Made by a program: the position numbers and the translations under genes
Part shown: in pieces, positions 6,778 through 13,976 of the stretch
How the letters are laid out: each line of letters begins with the position of its first letter
Numbering within the stretch: the stretch's first letter is position 1
NCBI GenBank assembly: GCA_947258675.1
Contig: CAMYJP010000044.1
Location: forward strand, 1 to 20,378
DNA length: 20,378 bases
Source: an uncultured Desulfobulbaceae bacterium
Lineage (GTDB): Bacteria; Desulfobacterota; Desulfobulbia; Desulfobulbales; BM004
Direction: 5' to 3'
Notes under the pieces: model-generated
Told to the model about the DNA's origin: nothing
Database searches by the model: none
The model's input: only the letters and a program-made list of their open reading frames with translations

Positions 6778-7539
6778 GTGACAATTAGGGTAGGAATTAT
6801 AGGCGGTTCAGGACTAGATGACCCGAAACTTATGCAAGAGATGGAGGAGTTTATTATAGAAACACCATATGGTCAGCCATCTTCGCCGCTGGTAAAAGGA
6901 AAACTGAATGGTGTGGAAACCGTGGTTCTTGCAAGACATGGTAGAGATCATTCAATCTTTCCTTCTGGTGTGAATTACCGTGCGAACCTTCATGCACTGA
7001 AAGAAGCCGGCTGCACCAGTATTTTAGCTACAACGGCTGTTGGGTCTCTAAGGGAAAGGATAAAGCCCGGTGACCTGGTTTTTTTAGACCAATTTATCGA
7101 TTTTACAAAGCATCGACCAGTGACATTTCATGAGAAAAAAGTAGTCCATACTCCAATGGCAGAGCCCTTTTGTCCGCAACTTTCCCAGCTGTTAACAGAA
7201 TCAGCCAAGGAATTAGATTTGAGATTTCATGATCGTGGCACAGTTGTCACCATTGAAGGGCCACGGTTTTCAACCAAAGCCGAATCTCATATGTTCAGAA
7301 TGTTAGGTGCTGATGTTATCAATATGTCCACAGTCCCTGAAGTTATACTGGCCAGGGAACTTGGTATCTGTTATCAATCAATAGCAATGAGTACTGATTA
7401 TGATTGCTGGAAGGAGGGTGAGGAACCGGTAACCTGGGAAATAATTCTTGCCACCATGAAAAAAAACGCTGAAAATGTAAAAAATCTTCTGATCAAGACT
7501 CTGCCGAAGATTATTGGAGCAACATGTTGCAATAATTAA
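6778..7539 (+). CDS. mtnP: S-methyl-5'-thioadenosine phosphorylase (MTAP family)
   Basis: A 253-residue enzyme of purine nucleoside phosphorylase family 2. It should split 5'-methylthioadenosine, a by-product of polyamine or other SAM-dependent chemistry, with phosphate into adenine and 5-methylthioribose-1-phosphate. The N-terminal phosphate site is G-I-I-G-G-S-G-L-D-D, then A-R-H-G-R-D-H, P-x-G-V-N-Y-R-A-N, D-Q-F-I-D-F-T, E-G-P-R-F-S-T-K-A-E-S, N-M-S-T-V-P-E, and the MTAP-type base-binding S-T-D-Y-D-C-W with its aspartates. The last motif favours 6-aminopurine (adenine) substrates over hypoxanthine or guanine. The GTG start is supported by AGGAG at 6766-6770. apt follows 50 bases later and would use the adenine. 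Inosine phosphorylase activity is the main alternative. Confidence 0.92.
   Translation: MTIRVGIIGGSGLDDPKLMQEMEEFIIETPYGQPSSPLVKGKLNGVETVVLARHGRDHSIFPSGVNYRANLHALKEAGCTSILATTAVGSLRERIKPGDLVFLDQFIDFTKHRPVTFHEKKVVHTPMAEPFCPQLSQLLTESAKELDLRFHDRGTVVTIEGPRFSTKAESHMFRMLGADVINMSTVPEVILARELGICYQSIAMSTDYDCWKEGEEPVTWEIILATMKKNAENVKNLLIKTLPKIIGATCCNN
7519..7530. repeat. Perfect 12-bp palindrome GCAACATGTTGC at the mtnP 3' end
   Basis: The palindrome lies in the last coding codons of mtnP (encoding A-T-C-C) and contains the same AACATGTT octamer as the pair upstream of the gene. It has no loop and is not followed directly by a T tract, so it is a poor terminator. Confidence 0.5.
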
Positions 7540-7589
7540 AAAATGTTGATCAAAAGTAACTTTTTGCATGAAAAAATAAGGAGAAGAAT

Positions 7590-8123
7590 ATGCCAATAAA
7601 GTCAAAGATACGTACCGTGCCGGATTATCCGAAAAAAGGGATTATGTTCAGAGATATTACTACGTTGGTAAAAGATCCGGTAGGATTCCGTCTGGTAATC
7701 GATAATTTGACCCAGCATTATATCACCGGTGATGTTGATTTTGATATAATTGCGGGAATTGAGTCCAGAGGATTTATTATAGGAGGAGCATTAGCCTATA
7801 CACTGGGTAAGGGGTTTGTGCCGATTAGAAAAAAAGGAAAACTCCCAGCAGAAATAATTTCCCAGGAATACGAACTGGAATACGGCACTGATAGCATAGA
7901 GATTCACAAAGATTCCTTCGCCAAAGGCACAAAAGTTCTACTCGTTGACGATTTGTTGGCAACAGGGGGTACCGCACTAGCTGCCGCAGCGTTGGTCGAA
8001 AAGCTAGGTGGAGTGATTGCAGAGATGTGTTTTATTGTCAACCTTCCTGATGTGGGCGGAGAGAAAAAACTGGTGGATAAGGATTATAAGCTCTACTCCC
8101 TTACCAACTTTGAAGGTGAATAG
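7590..8123 (+). CDS. apt: Adenine phosphoribosyltransferase
   Basis: A 177-residue type I phosphoribosyltransferase converting adenine and PRPP to AMP and pyrophosphate in the cytoplasm. The N-terminal I-R-T-V-P-D-Y-P-K-K-G-I-M-F-R-D-I-T-T is the characteristic Apt hood segment. A-G-I-E-S-R-G-F-I-I-G lies near 55-65 and R-K-K-G-K-L-P near 80-86. The PRPP-binding motif V-L-L-V-D-D-L-L-A-T-G-G-T-A is at 116-129. Length is usual. ATG 7590 has an AAGGAG at 7578-7583 with ideal spacing. It is probably cotranscribed with mtnP, giving a two-step route that returns methylthioadenosine-derived adenine to the nucleotide pool. Confidence 0.97.
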   Translation: MPIKSKIRTVPDYPKKGIMFRDITTLVKDPVGFRLVIDNLTQHYITGDVDFDIIAGIESRGFIIGGALAYTLGKGFVPIRKKGKLPAEIISQEYELEYGTDSIEIHKDSFAKGTKVLLVDDLLATGGTALAAAALVEKLGGVIAEMCFIVNLPDVGGEKKLVDKDYKLYSLTNFEGE

Positions 8124-8138
8124 AAACAATTATCTGAA

Positions 8139-8963
8139 TTATTCGATTTCTTTGATTGTTTCCTCAACAAGCTTTTGAAGTCTGGGAGCAGCTGACTCAG
8201 TATTTTTAATTACCTCATCTAGAAGGATAGGCGTGAAATCATCCGGGTTATTGACATTAGCAATCAATGACACCCCTAGCACCCTCATCCCCGCATGTTT
8301 GGCGACTATCACCTCGGGGACTGTAGACATCCCGACCCCGTCCGCTCCACAAAGCTTCAGATAACGAGTTTCAGCCGGCGTTTCCAGGCTAGGACCAGGG
8401 ACAGCGGCATAAGTACCCGTAACTACGTTTGAAATCTGCGAACGGTTTGCACTGTTAATGGCCATTTCCAAGAGCGTTTTGTCGTAAGGTTCTGATAGGT
8501 CGGGAAAGCGAGGTCCCCATTCTTCAACATTGGGCCCTCTTAATGGGTTTTCACCCAGCAGGTTCAGGTGGTCGCGGATGATCATAACAGTTCCTGGTGA
8601 ATAGGATGAATTAAGCCCACCTGCTGCATTCGTTGCGATAAGCGTTTCGGTTCCGCATAAAGAAAGAACCCTTACCGGGAAGGTCAATTCTCTGGTAGAA
8701 TAGCCTTCATAAAAATGAAAACGCCCTTGCAGAGCGACAACCTCTTTACCGGCTAGGAGCCCATATATAAGATTTCCCTTGTGGTTGGGGAAGTGAGGAA
8801 TATCTTCATAGGCAATACTCAGGCTGTTTTCAAATTTTTCCACCAGCCCACCAAGACCGGTTCCAAGTATTAAAGCGATACGCGGAGAACGTCTTATTTT
8901 TTTTTGTAGAAAGCTGGCCGATTCATCAACCTTTTTTTTGAATTGGGTCATTTCATTCATCAT
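8139..8963 (-). CDS. punA: Purine nucleoside phosphorylase (family 2, trimeric type)
   Basis: A 274-residue enzyme that cleaves inosine or guanosine (and deoxy forms) with phosphate to the free base and (deoxy)ribose-1-phosphate. Motifs include L-I-L-G-T-G-L-G-G near 31-39, G-R-F-H-F-Y-E-G-Y at 80-88, T-N-A-A-G-G at 111-116, R-D-H-L-N-L-L-G-x-N-P-L-x-G-P-N, G-P-S-L-E-T-P-A-E and V-G-M-S-T-V-P-E. The later S-L-I-A-N carries the Asn expected for 6-oxopurine binding, unlike the Asp of the MTAP nearby. Its stop is 15 bases from the apt stop, so the genes converge without room for separate terminators. No strong ribosome binding site is seen before ATG 8963; internal ATGs at residues 2 and 5 are alternatives. 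The exact symbol (punA, xapA) is uncertain. Confidence 0.95.
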   Translation of the reverse strand: MMNEMTQFKKKVDESASFLQKKIRRSPRIALILGTGLGGLVEKFENSLSIAYEDIPHFPNHKGNLIYGLLAGKEVVALQGRFHFYEGYSTRELTFPVRVLSLCGTETLIATNAAGGLNSSYSPGTVMIIRDHLNLLGENPLRGPNVEEWGPRFPDLSEPYDKTLLEMAINSANRSQISNVVTGTYAAVPGPSLETPAETRYLKLCGADGVGMSTVPEVIVAKHAGMRVLGVSLIANVNNPDDFTPILLDEVIKNTESAAPRLQKLVEETIKEIE

Positions 8964-8999
8964 CTTTATAGAAAATCAATAAATTTTTAGCTGGATGCT

Positions 9000-9013
9000 A
9001 AAAAGCGCTTTTT
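9000..9013. repeat. Perfect 14-bp palindrome AAAAAGCGCTTTTT
   Basis: A loopless palindrome in the 138-base gap between the histidine kinase stop and the purine nucleoside phosphorylase start. A tight hairpin with A and T tracts on both sides could weakly terminate transcription in either direction, but only a four-base GC core supports it. It may instead be a protein site in the leader of the phosphorylase gene. Confidence 0.4.
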
Positions 9014-9101
9014 CAGAATTTTGTCACATCAGCATAACTGGTTCAAGGCTGAAGCATGAAGGTAAAAGAAAGAAGTATCCCATAGAGTCAGCATGCTGCG
9101 G

Positions 9102-10181
9102 TTACACAACAGTCTGTTCCTTGGGCAACAAAATAGTAAAAACTGTTCCTTCACCAGGTGTGGAATTGCAAGAGATGCTGCCACCATGTTTTTCTTCGAT
9201 GATCTGTTTACAGGAAGCCAGGCCAAGACCGTTGCCATCGGTTTTTGTAGAAAAGTGGGCTTGGAAGATTCGTTTTTGATGTCGTTTGGGGATTCCACAT
9301 CCATAATCCCTGACTTTTATCATAACTTCACGATCCATTTGACCAGCCTCAATCTCAATTTCATCACCTGTCCCGCTGGCTTGTGCGGCATTCAAAGCTA
9401 GGTTTGATAGCACTCTTCTCATATCCAGTTTATTGAATGGAAATTCGGGCAGAGCCCTACTAATGGAAATTTTTACTTTTTTATCCTTTAAGTCTGAATG
9501 GAGACAAAAATCAGATTCTGATAATTCAAGAATAAGGTCAGTTAAAGAGTTGGGTTCCAGAATATAGGGGCGTTGCATATTTTTGTCATGAGTCAGAGCT
9601 TCATCAATCATGGTAGCCAGGTGCCGGCTAGATTCGAGCATTGTTAAAAGATATTTATGGGCGCGCCCGTCAGGAATCTCTCGTAAGAGAATTTCAAAAA
9701 GCAGAAAGTTTGTAAGTAGATTTTTCATATCATGTACGAGAATACTGACGCGCTTAAGATCATCGGCTATCCGATCAGTATCCATTCTGATTTTTCTACT
9801 CAAACTTTTCATAAGTGAAACCAGGGAATCCGGCTGACAGGAGAAAAACTTTCGAAAATCATTATGATTAATTTGAAGAAGCAGGCAACCATCCACCGCG
9901 GCAACCGTTGCTGACCTCGGTTTCTCTTCAATGAGTGCCATTTCTCCAACGTAATCAACAGGTTGAGTGACAGTGATAATTCTACCGTTTTTTATGATTT
10001 TGAGTGACCCTTTCAGAAGAATGAACATATCATCCCCGGTATCTCCCTCTTGAAAGAGAATCTCTCCCGGTTTCAGTTCTACTTCAGTAAATCGTTGGGC
10101 AATATTATGAATATCTTCTTTGGTTAGGGATTCGAAAAGGTCAATGCCTTTTAAATATTCAAGGCGTTCAGTGATCTCCAT
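9102..10181 (-). CDS. Soluble sensor histidine kinase with N-terminal cyclic nucleotide-binding domain
   Basis: A 359-residue cytoplasmic signalling protein. Residues about 14-125 form a cNMP-binding (CRP-like effector) domain, with the phosphate-binding cassette G-E-M-A-L-I-E-E-K-P-R-S-A-T-V at 79-93; the Arg-89 that would hold the cyclic phosphate is present. A linker helix leads to an H-box H-D-M-K-N at 150-154. The HATPase domain has the N-box with Asn-260 and Asn-264, G1 box D-Y-G-C-G-I at 292-297, an F-S-T-K segment, and G2 G-N-G-L-G-L at 316-321. There is no membrane segment and no receiver domain. GGAGGG lies upstream of ATG 10181. No response regulator is adjacent, so its partner is encoded elsewhere. 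cAMP or cGMP control is inferred from the intact cassette. Confidence 0.92.
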   Translation of the reverse strand: MEITERLEYLKGIDLFESLTKEDIHNIAQRFTEVELKPGEILFQEGDTGDDMFILLKGSLKIIKNGRIITVTQPVDYVGEMALIEEKPRSATVAAVDGCLLLQINHNDFRKFFSCQPDSLVSLMKSLSRKIRMDTDRIADDLKRVSILVHDMKNLLTNFLLFEILLREIPDGRAHKYLLTMLESSRHLATMIDEALTHDKNMQRPYILEPNSLTDLILELSESDFCLHSDLKDKKVKISISRALPEFPFNKLDMRRVLSNLALNAAQASGTGDEIEIEAGQMDREVMIKVRDYGCGIPKRHQKRIFQAHFSTKTDGNGLGLASCKQIIEEKHGGSISCNSTPGEGTVFTILLPKEQTVV

Positions 10182-10339
10182 AATTCTGTCCCTCCGATGT
10201 CAGATTGTGGCAAAATCGAGAGTATAAGAATTGAGAATCCAATGCATTTCCATCATACAGTCCGAAGGATAAGTTGATTTGGTGAATTATCTTCGGCAGG
10301 GAATTCTAATCGTTGCATTACCTTTCAGCGTAAAAAGTT

Positions 10340-11737
10340 TCATAAAGCGTTTTGTTTAATAACGTCTTTAATCGCAGCGATATCTGCATCGATAACCAGG
10401 CAGCGTGAATGTTTCTCTTTAAGATCGGCCAAAGCAGAAGGTAAGACTAGATCCTCACCGATAGCTTTGGCTACTGCATCCCCGAATTTAGCCGGGTGCG
10501 CCGTTGCAAGGCAGACGATGGGGTTATCGTGGCCTGAATTATGATAGGATAAAGCAGCATTGACTCCAACGGCCGTATGTGGATCAAGAAGATATCCATT
10601 GGAATCATAAAATTTCCTGATTGTGGCAATAGTCTCAGATTCTTTAACACGTTTGGCCGTAAAATCTTTTGCTATACTGGGAAGCATATCAGAAAAGTCG
10701 AGACTTGAGGTACGTGAAAACTCTTCCATATCCTCTTCCGTTTTCAGGTGATTTTCATCGTTCAGATAGTAAAGGTAACGTTCAAAGTTACTGGCAACCT
10801 GAATATCCATTGAAGGGCTGCTGGTCGGCACGACAATCCCCTTGGAATAATCACCCTTATTAATAAAACGTGCAAGCAGGTCATTTTCATTAGTTGCGAG
10901 AATAAGTTTGTTTATTCGATCAGACCCTAGCAAACGTTTAGCAATATAGCCTGCAAAAATATCCCCAAAATTTCCAGTTGGTACTGAAAAGTCAACTGAT
11001 TTGATGCCTGTATCAATTGAAACACGCAGCCAGGCAAAAATATAGTAGACCACCTGCGCCAGAATCCTTGCCCAGTTGATAGAATTTACAGCGCCAAGAT
11101 GAAAGCGTTTCTTGAATGATATATCATTGAAAATTTGTTTGACAATGGCTTGACCGTCATCAAATGTACCATGAATTGCCAGATTGAAAACGTTGGCATC
11201 GGCAACCGTTGTCATCTGCAATTCCTGTATCGGGCTCACTCGCTTGTATGGATGTATGATGAAAATATTAATTCGATCTTTGCCACGTACACCATAAATA
11301 GCGGCGCTGCCTGTGTCACCGGAGGTTGCACCCAATATATTCATTTTATCATCGGTTTCTTGCAGAATGTACTCAAATATGTTGCCGAGGAACTGGAGGG
11401 CGATATCTTTGAAAGCAAGGGTCGGTCCATGAAACAATTCAAGAATATGAACGGGCTTTTCTTTTTTTATTGGAGTGATGTCAGGATGGGTAAAAGTACT
11501 GTAGGAAAGGTCTATTATGGCTTTGAGGTCTTTAGCCGGTATATCAGAAATAAAAAGAGATAAAACCGCAAAGGAAAGTTCTTGAAAAGTAAGGTTTTGC
11601 CAGCTATTGATTGTGGATTTATCGACAGTTGGCAGTATTTCTGGCAGCAGCAAACCACCGTCAGTGGCCAGACCCATCATAACCGCTTCTTTAAAGGGAA
11701 TCGGTTCTATTCCGCCTCTGGTACTTTTATATCTCAT
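10340..11737 (-). CDS. thrC: Threonine synthase
   Basis: A 465-residue PLP enzyme that converts O-phosphohomoserine to threonine and phosphate. It belongs to the long, E. coli/yeast-like class. The N-terminus M-R-Y-K-S-T-R-G is characteristic and fixes the start, although no good ribosome binding site precedes it. The PLP lysine is Lys-110 in G-P-T-L-A-F-K-D. T-S-G-D-T-G-S-A-A follows, with S-V-P-T-G-N-F-G-D further on binding the cofactor phosphate, and D-P-H-T-A-V-G near the C-terminus. It lies 138 bases downstream of gpmI on the same strand and may have its own promoter there. About 158 bases separate it from the histidine kinase, with no obvious terminator. Confidence 0.97.
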   Translation of the reverse strand: MRYKSTRGGIEPIPFKEAVMMGLATDGGLLLPEILPTVDKSTINSWQNLTFQELSFAVLSLFISDIPAKDLKAIIDLSYSTFTHPDITPIKKEKPVHILELFHGPTLAFKDIALQFLGNIFEYILQETDDKMNILGATSGDTGSAAIYGVRGKDRINIFIIHPYKRVSPIQELQMTTVADANVFNLAIHGTFDDGQAIVKQIFNDISFKKRFHLGAVNSINWARILAQVVYYIFAWLRVSIDTGIKSVDFSVPTGNFGDIFAGYIAKRLLGSDRINKLILATNENDLLARFINKGDYSKGIVVPTSSPSMDIQVASNFERYLYYLNDENHLKTEEDMEEFSRTSSLDFSDMLPSIAKDFTAKRVKESETIATIRKFYDSNGYLLDPHTAVGVNAALSYHNSGHDNPIVCLATAHPAKFGDAVAKAIGEDLVLPSALADLKEKHSRCLVIDADIAAIKDVIKQNAL

Positions 11738-11875
11738 TGGCTTTAGTTGGTTGAAGGGTAAAACAGGAATACTAATACACTCTAATCGTTCGATATGGAA
11801 GTATTATCTGATTGAAACCTTGTGCATTTGCGGTTGAACACTTTGAAATATGACCACTAAATGTTTGAGAAGGAT

Positions 11876-13447
11876 TCAAGCTGAAGACACAGGAGAGTGA
11901 TCAAGAAGTGATTTGCCGCCCATTTCATCAGGGATCGGTAACCCCATGATATCGAGAATCGTTGGGGCAATATCCATGAGCGCCCCTCCTTTATGCAATG
12001 TTGATCCAAGATATTGGTTGGCGATGAGAATAAATGGAACCGGATTTAAGGAATGAGCAGTAAACGGCCCGTTGTTCGCTGGATCAAGCATGATTTCAGC
12101 ATTGCCGTGATCTGCAGTGATAATAACGATTCCTCCGTTCGCAGTGAACTTTTGGACTAATCGTTTGATACATTCATCCAAAGCCTCGCAGGCTTTAATC
12201 GCTGCATCCATAATGCCGGTGTGGCCAACCATATCACCATTGGCAAAATTGAGAACCACCAGGCTGTAATCATAATTTTCCAGCCTGGTAATTAATTCAT
12301 CAGTGACCTTATAAGCGGACATTTCCGGTTTCATGTCATAGGTGGCCACGTCTTTAGGCGAGGGAACCAGAATGCGATCCTCCAGAGCAAAAGGCTCTTC
12401 CCGGCCTCCATTAAAAAAGTACGTTACGTGGGCATATTTTTCAGTTTCAGCAATTCGCAACTGTCTCATTCCATGTCTGCTGATTTCTTCGCCCAGAATC
12501 CTTGTCATTGATGTCGGTGGAAAGACTACAGGAAAGTCGAAATGCTTGTCATATCGGGTAAAGGTTACATATTCGCCTAAAACCGGTTTTCTGACAGCTG
12601 AAAAAGATTGAAAATCCTCATCGGTAAAAGCATAGGTCAGCTCTCGGGCTCTGTCTGCCCGAAAATTAAAAAACAGTACAGTATCGTTGTCGTTTATAAT
12701 AGTTAGGTTCTCTCCCCAAGCTTTTCGAAAGACTATGGGTTTGATAAATTCATCCGTATCTCCCCGTTCATAGGCTTCAAGCACAGCTTGTGCGGGATTC
12801 TTGGACGTGGAAATGCCTTTCCCTTCAACCATGGCCTGCCATGCCTTGTGAACCCTGTCCCATCGATTATCTCTATCCATTGCATAATACCGTCCTATCA
12901 CCGTAGCGATACAACCGACACCCAGCCTGTCAATTTCATTTTGCAGGTTGCGCAAGTGGTCTGCACCGCTTTTCGGTGGGGTGTCCCTGCCGTCCATGAA
13001 TGCATGCACATAAACATTATGAAGCCCTTTTCTGGCCGCCAGGTCAATCAGAGCAACGAGATGATCAATATGACTGTGAACACCCCCATCGGACACCAAC
13101 CCTAGAAGGTGTAGAGATGCTTTTCTTTGCAGTGTATCATCATAGGTTTTGTTAAGAATATCATTGGTGTAAAAAGCGTTTGATTCAATGGCTAAATTAA
13201 TTCGGGTAAAATCCTGGTAAACAATGCGTCCAGCACCTATGTTGAGATGTCCAACTTCGGAATTGCCCATCTGACCTTCAGGTAATCCCACAGGTCCATT
13301 ATGCGCGGTTAAAGTGGTAAATGGATATTTCTCCATTAAGCCATCAATGTTCGGAGTCCGGGCAACATGAATTGCATTGGTGTCTGATAATTCGCCATAT
13401 CCCCAGCCGTCCAGGATAATCAACATGACTGGTGTTACATCACCCAC
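11876..13447 (-). CDS. gpmI: 2,3-bisphosphoglycerate-independent phosphoglycerate mutase
   Basis: A 523-residue two-domain enzyme of glycolysis and gluconeogenesis that interconverts 3- and 2-phosphoglycerate with two Mn ions and a phosphoserine intermediate. Metal ligand Asp-13 sits in L-I-I-L-D-G-W-G-Y-G and the catalytic Ser-63 in M-G-N-S-E-V-G-H. Transferase-domain motifs follow: V-S-D-G-G-V-H-S-H at 118-126, D-G-R-D-T-P-P, and G-R-Y-Y-A-M-D-R-D-x-R-W. The distal metal site is T-A-D-H-G-N-A-E. Full family length. Translation begins at a GTG with GGAGGG about five bases upstream. It follows rsfS by 18 bases, so the two are very probably cotranscribed. Confidence 0.97.
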   Translation of the reverse strand: MGDVTPVMLIILDGWGYGELSDTNAIHVARTPNIDGLMEKYPFTTLTAHNGPVGLPEGQMGNSEVGHLNIGAGRIVYQDFTRINLAIESNAFYTNDILNKTYDDTLQRKASLHLLGLVSDGGVHSHIDHLVALIDLAARKGLHNVYVHAFMDGRDTPPKSGADHLRNLQNEIDRLGVGCIATVIGRYYAMDRDNRWDRVHKAWQAMVEGKGISTSKNPAQAVLEAYERGDTDEFIKPIVFRKAWGENLTIINDNDTVLFFNFRADRARELTYAFTDEDFQSFSAVRKPVLGEYVTFTRYDKHFDFPVVFPPTSMTRILGEEISRHGMRQLRIAETEKYAHVTYFFNGGREEPFALEDRILVPSPKDVATYDMKPEMSAYKVTDELITRLENYDYSLVVLNFANGDMVGHTGIMDAAIKACEALDECIKRLVQKFTANGGIVIITADHGNAEIMLDPANNGPFTAHSLNPVPFILIANQYLGSTLHKGGALMDIAPTILDIMGLPIPDEMGGKSLLDHSPVSSA

Positions 13448-13465
13448 TGCACCCTCCAGCTTTTT

Positions 13466-13846
13466 TTATTCTTCATTCTTCAATCCTACCCGCGATGCAT
13501 CATGCCATAACCCCTCAAGATCATAAAATTTTCTGGTTTCTTTATAAAATATGTGAACAATGACATCATTATAATCCAGCAAGATCCAAATTCCCTCACG
13601 GAGCCCTTCACTGTTAGCTCCACTAATCCTTTTTTTGCCCATTTTGGTTTGGATAGATTCCGCTAATCCTTGAACGTGTCTGGTGGAGCGTCCACTCATT
13701 ATTACGAAATAATCTGCAAATGAGGAAATGGTATGAACGTCGAGAATGATAAGATCTTCTGCCTTATGGTCAAGTCCTTCTTGAGCACATATCCTGGCAA
13801 CTTTCAGACTGTTTTTTAGGTTAGGCTTAGATGGTTTTTTTCCCAT
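13466..13846 (-). CDS. rsfS: Ribosome silencing factor RsfS (Iojap/YbeB family)
   Basis: A 126-residue protein that binds ribosomal protein L14 on the 50S subunit and blocks joining to 30S, lowering translation in starvation (family knowledge). Matching features are D-x-H-T-I-S-S-F-A-D-Y-F-V-I-M-S-G-R-S-T-R-H-V (residues about 36-58, where the middle is the conserved core), then G-x-x-E-G-x-x-x-G-I-W-I-L-L-D-Y-N-D-V-I-V-H-I-F and R-x-F-Y-D-L-E-G-L-W at the end of the domain. The last codons and stop lie in a heptamer-like GAAGAAT repeat. The ribosome binding site before ATG 13846 is weak. It sits between topA and gpmI, all on the minus strand. Confidence 0.96.
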   Translation of the reverse strand: MGKKPSKPNLKNSLKVARICAQEGLDHKAEDLIILDVHTISSFADYFVIMSGRSTRHVQGLAESIQTKMGKKRISGANSEGLREGIWILLDYNDVIVHIFYKETRKFYDLEGLWHDASRVGLKNEE

Positions 13847-13976
13847 ATACTTATTACTACTTTGTGTTGCTAAATTGTATCCGGAATATATTTATTTGCG
13901 GTAGGTGATTCAGCACCAGATGAATGTATTTAAGAATTAATCTATAATACTTCTTCCTCAGATATTTGGGAAAGGG

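Noticed and set aside
11135..11563. A 142-codon open frame on the + strand inside thrC
   Set aside because: It is fully antisense to the well-conserved threonine synthase coding sequence, has no ribosome binding site, and its product shows no recognisable family features.
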